Shown here piece by piece: positions 63,159 through 64,000 of a stretch of 64,000 nucleotides of DNA (position 1 is its first letter; each line of letters begins with the position of its first letter). This stretch comes from Pseudomonas fluorescens (lineage in GTDB: Bacteria > Pseudomonadota > Gammaproteobacteria > Pseudomonadales > Pseudomonadaceae). The notes under the pieces were generated by a model, which was not told the origin of the DNA, made no database searches, and worked only from the letters and a program-made list of their open reading frames with translations. The DNA is taken from NCBI RefSeq assembly GCF_001623525.1, contig NZ_CP015225.1, forward strand, positions 2,108,001-2,172,000, given 5' to 3'. The translations under genes were made by a program, and so were the position numbers.

Positions 63159-64000
63159 CGCGCGCTGTCTCTGCGGTGAGTAACGAGAGCCCCAATGCCG
63201 CGCGCCGGGCCAACCAGGGGCTGGGGCGGTAACGCGGGTCACCGCTGAGCTCATGCATGCGGGTAAGAATGTCCATCACCCGCTTGCCACCAATGGCATC
63301 GCCAAGGCTTAGCGGTCCTTGCGGGTAACCCAGACCAAGGCGCACCGCATCTTCGATGTCAGCGACACTGGCGATACCCCGTTGAACAATATCGGCAGCG
63401 ATATTGACGATAGTCGCCAACACTCGCTGGACAACGAACCCGCAGCTGTCGTTGATCACCGTCACTGGTGTGTCTTGTGCGGCCAGCATCGCCCAGGCGG
63501 CATCGCGCACCTCTGGACGGGTGACGCTGCTGAGCATCAGGGTACGGTGGTTCTCCAGGCCAGGCAGCGGGTCCACGGCCACCGTTCGGGTGGGGTCGAG
63601 ACCGTGCACGGCGCAGTAACGCGAAACGTCATCGCCCCAGAACTGCACCAGCGATATATCCGCCTCATCAGGTAGATGGTGCAGCATCATGCCGACCTCC
63701 AACACCAGACCTTGCAGGCGTTCGTAGTCGTCGGCAGCCGGGTCCACCCAGACCAACAACTCGTGGTTGAGCGCAGGAACAGGCCGAGCAGGTGCCACCT
63801 GTTTTTTGAGGTTGTCGCAGTAGCGATACCAGCCTTCACCCGTCTTGCGTCCATAGAGGCCAGCACCCAGGCGCGGCGCGACCAGAGGCGATGGGCGAAA
63901 ACGCGGCTCTTGGTAAAACTGCTGGTAGATGGACTCCATCACCTTGCCGGACACATCCAGCCCGGTAAGGTCGAGCAGCTCAAATGGGCCCATGCGAAAG
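63151..64000 (-). CDS. 3-Hydroxyacyl-CoA dehydrogenase, C-terminal part (runs off window)
   Basis: 283 codons remain; the NAD-binding N-terminus lies beyond base 64000. The visible part begins at the hinge FRMGPFELLDLTGLDVSGKV, typical of the C-terminal substrate-binding domain, and contains a second such domain (DSCGFVVQRVLATIVNIAAD, then RLGLGYPQGPLSLGDAIGG), so it is a two-repeat, PaaH/FadB-like form. It oxidises an L-3-hydroxyacyl-CoA with NAD. It is the first visible gene of the CoA-ester operon and overlaps the MaoC start. Its place in the proposed pathway is not obvious; it may process a precursor. Confidence 0.85.
   Translation of the reverse strand, partial: FRMGPFELLDLTGLDVSGKVMESIYQQFYQEPRFRPSPLVAPRLGAGLYGRKTGEGWYRYCDNLKKQVAPARPVPALNHELLVWVDPAADDYERLQGLVLEVGMMLHHLPDEADISLVQFWGDDVSRYCAVHGLDPTRTVAVDPLPGLENHRTLMLSSVTRPEVRDAAWAMLAAQDTPVTVINDSCGFVVQRVLATIVNIAADIVQRGIASVADIEDAVRLGLGYPQGPLSLGDAIGGKRVMDILTRMHELSGDPRYRPSPWLARRAALGLSLLTAETARDD

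Overview
The window looks like chromosomal DNA of a Pseudomonas, most likely the P. fluorescens group. It is GC-rich, carries two pseudomonad-type REP doublets (GGGAGCGAGCTTGCTCGC arms), and encodes pseudomonad-style chemotaxis, EAL/HD-GYP, OprD-era porin and ACC deaminase genes. No rRNA, tRNA, CRISPR array or intact insertion sequence was seen. Most of it is accessory metabolism: catabolic operons, each with its own regulator and transporter, separated by scraps of decayed genes.

Layout. 1-3780 (minus): a chemotaxis operon (MCP, CheY, STAS protein, start of CheA) and a separate HD-GYP gene. 3975-7945: a 77-bp remnant of a sigma54 regulator, a GNAT/C39-peptidase fusion divergent from a RimK-family ATP-grasp ligase, and a CorA-like channel. 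7976-9877: Kup potassium transporter. 10179-15188: an AcoR-like sigma54 activator divergent from a Gfo/Idh/MocA dehydrogenase, a hydroxypyruvate-isomerase-like TIM barrel and a sugar-binding protein; the intergenic region has a large operator dyad and a consensus -24/-12 promoter. 15285-19183: SDR, EamA exporter, two LysR regulators and a TetR remnant. 19479-28029: an ArgH-type lyase, a three-gene amino-acid ABC transporter, two NodB-like deacetylases (one with substituted metal ligands), an MmgE/PrpD protein and an MFS transporter, together a plausible pathway for an N-substituted amino acid. 28186-31569: an unknown small protein and a DUF4132 protein, both interrupted by one-base poly-C frameshifts.

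31624-40782: LysR regulator divergent from a complete peptide ABC transporter followed by two M20 peptidases. 40793-46276: acdS (true ACC deaminase by its diagnostic residues), two small related unknown proteins and a full-length E1 2-oxoacid dehydrogenase in one operon, divergent from the Lrp-type gene acdR; the product of AcdS, 2-oxobutyrate, is a plausible substrate for this E1. 46302-51225: a periplasmic binding protein and a hybrid kinase with two kinase modules, resembling the TorT/TorS arrangement. 51609-53690: an intact EAL protein among truncated pieces of an ATPase, an epimerase and an HlyD-type efflux protein. 53841-58020: porin, periplasmic arylsulfatase and its formylglycine-generating enzyme. 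58500-64000: five overlapping genes (3-hydroxyacyl-CoA dehydrogenase, MaoC hydratase, CitE-like lyase, long acyl-CoA dehydrogenase, CaiB/BaiF transferase) that can be read as methylsuccinyl-CoA to mesaconyl-CoA to citramalyl-CoA to acetyl-CoA plus pyruvate. The first and last genes run off the window.

All functional names are from motif recognition and recalled family sequences; no database search was run.
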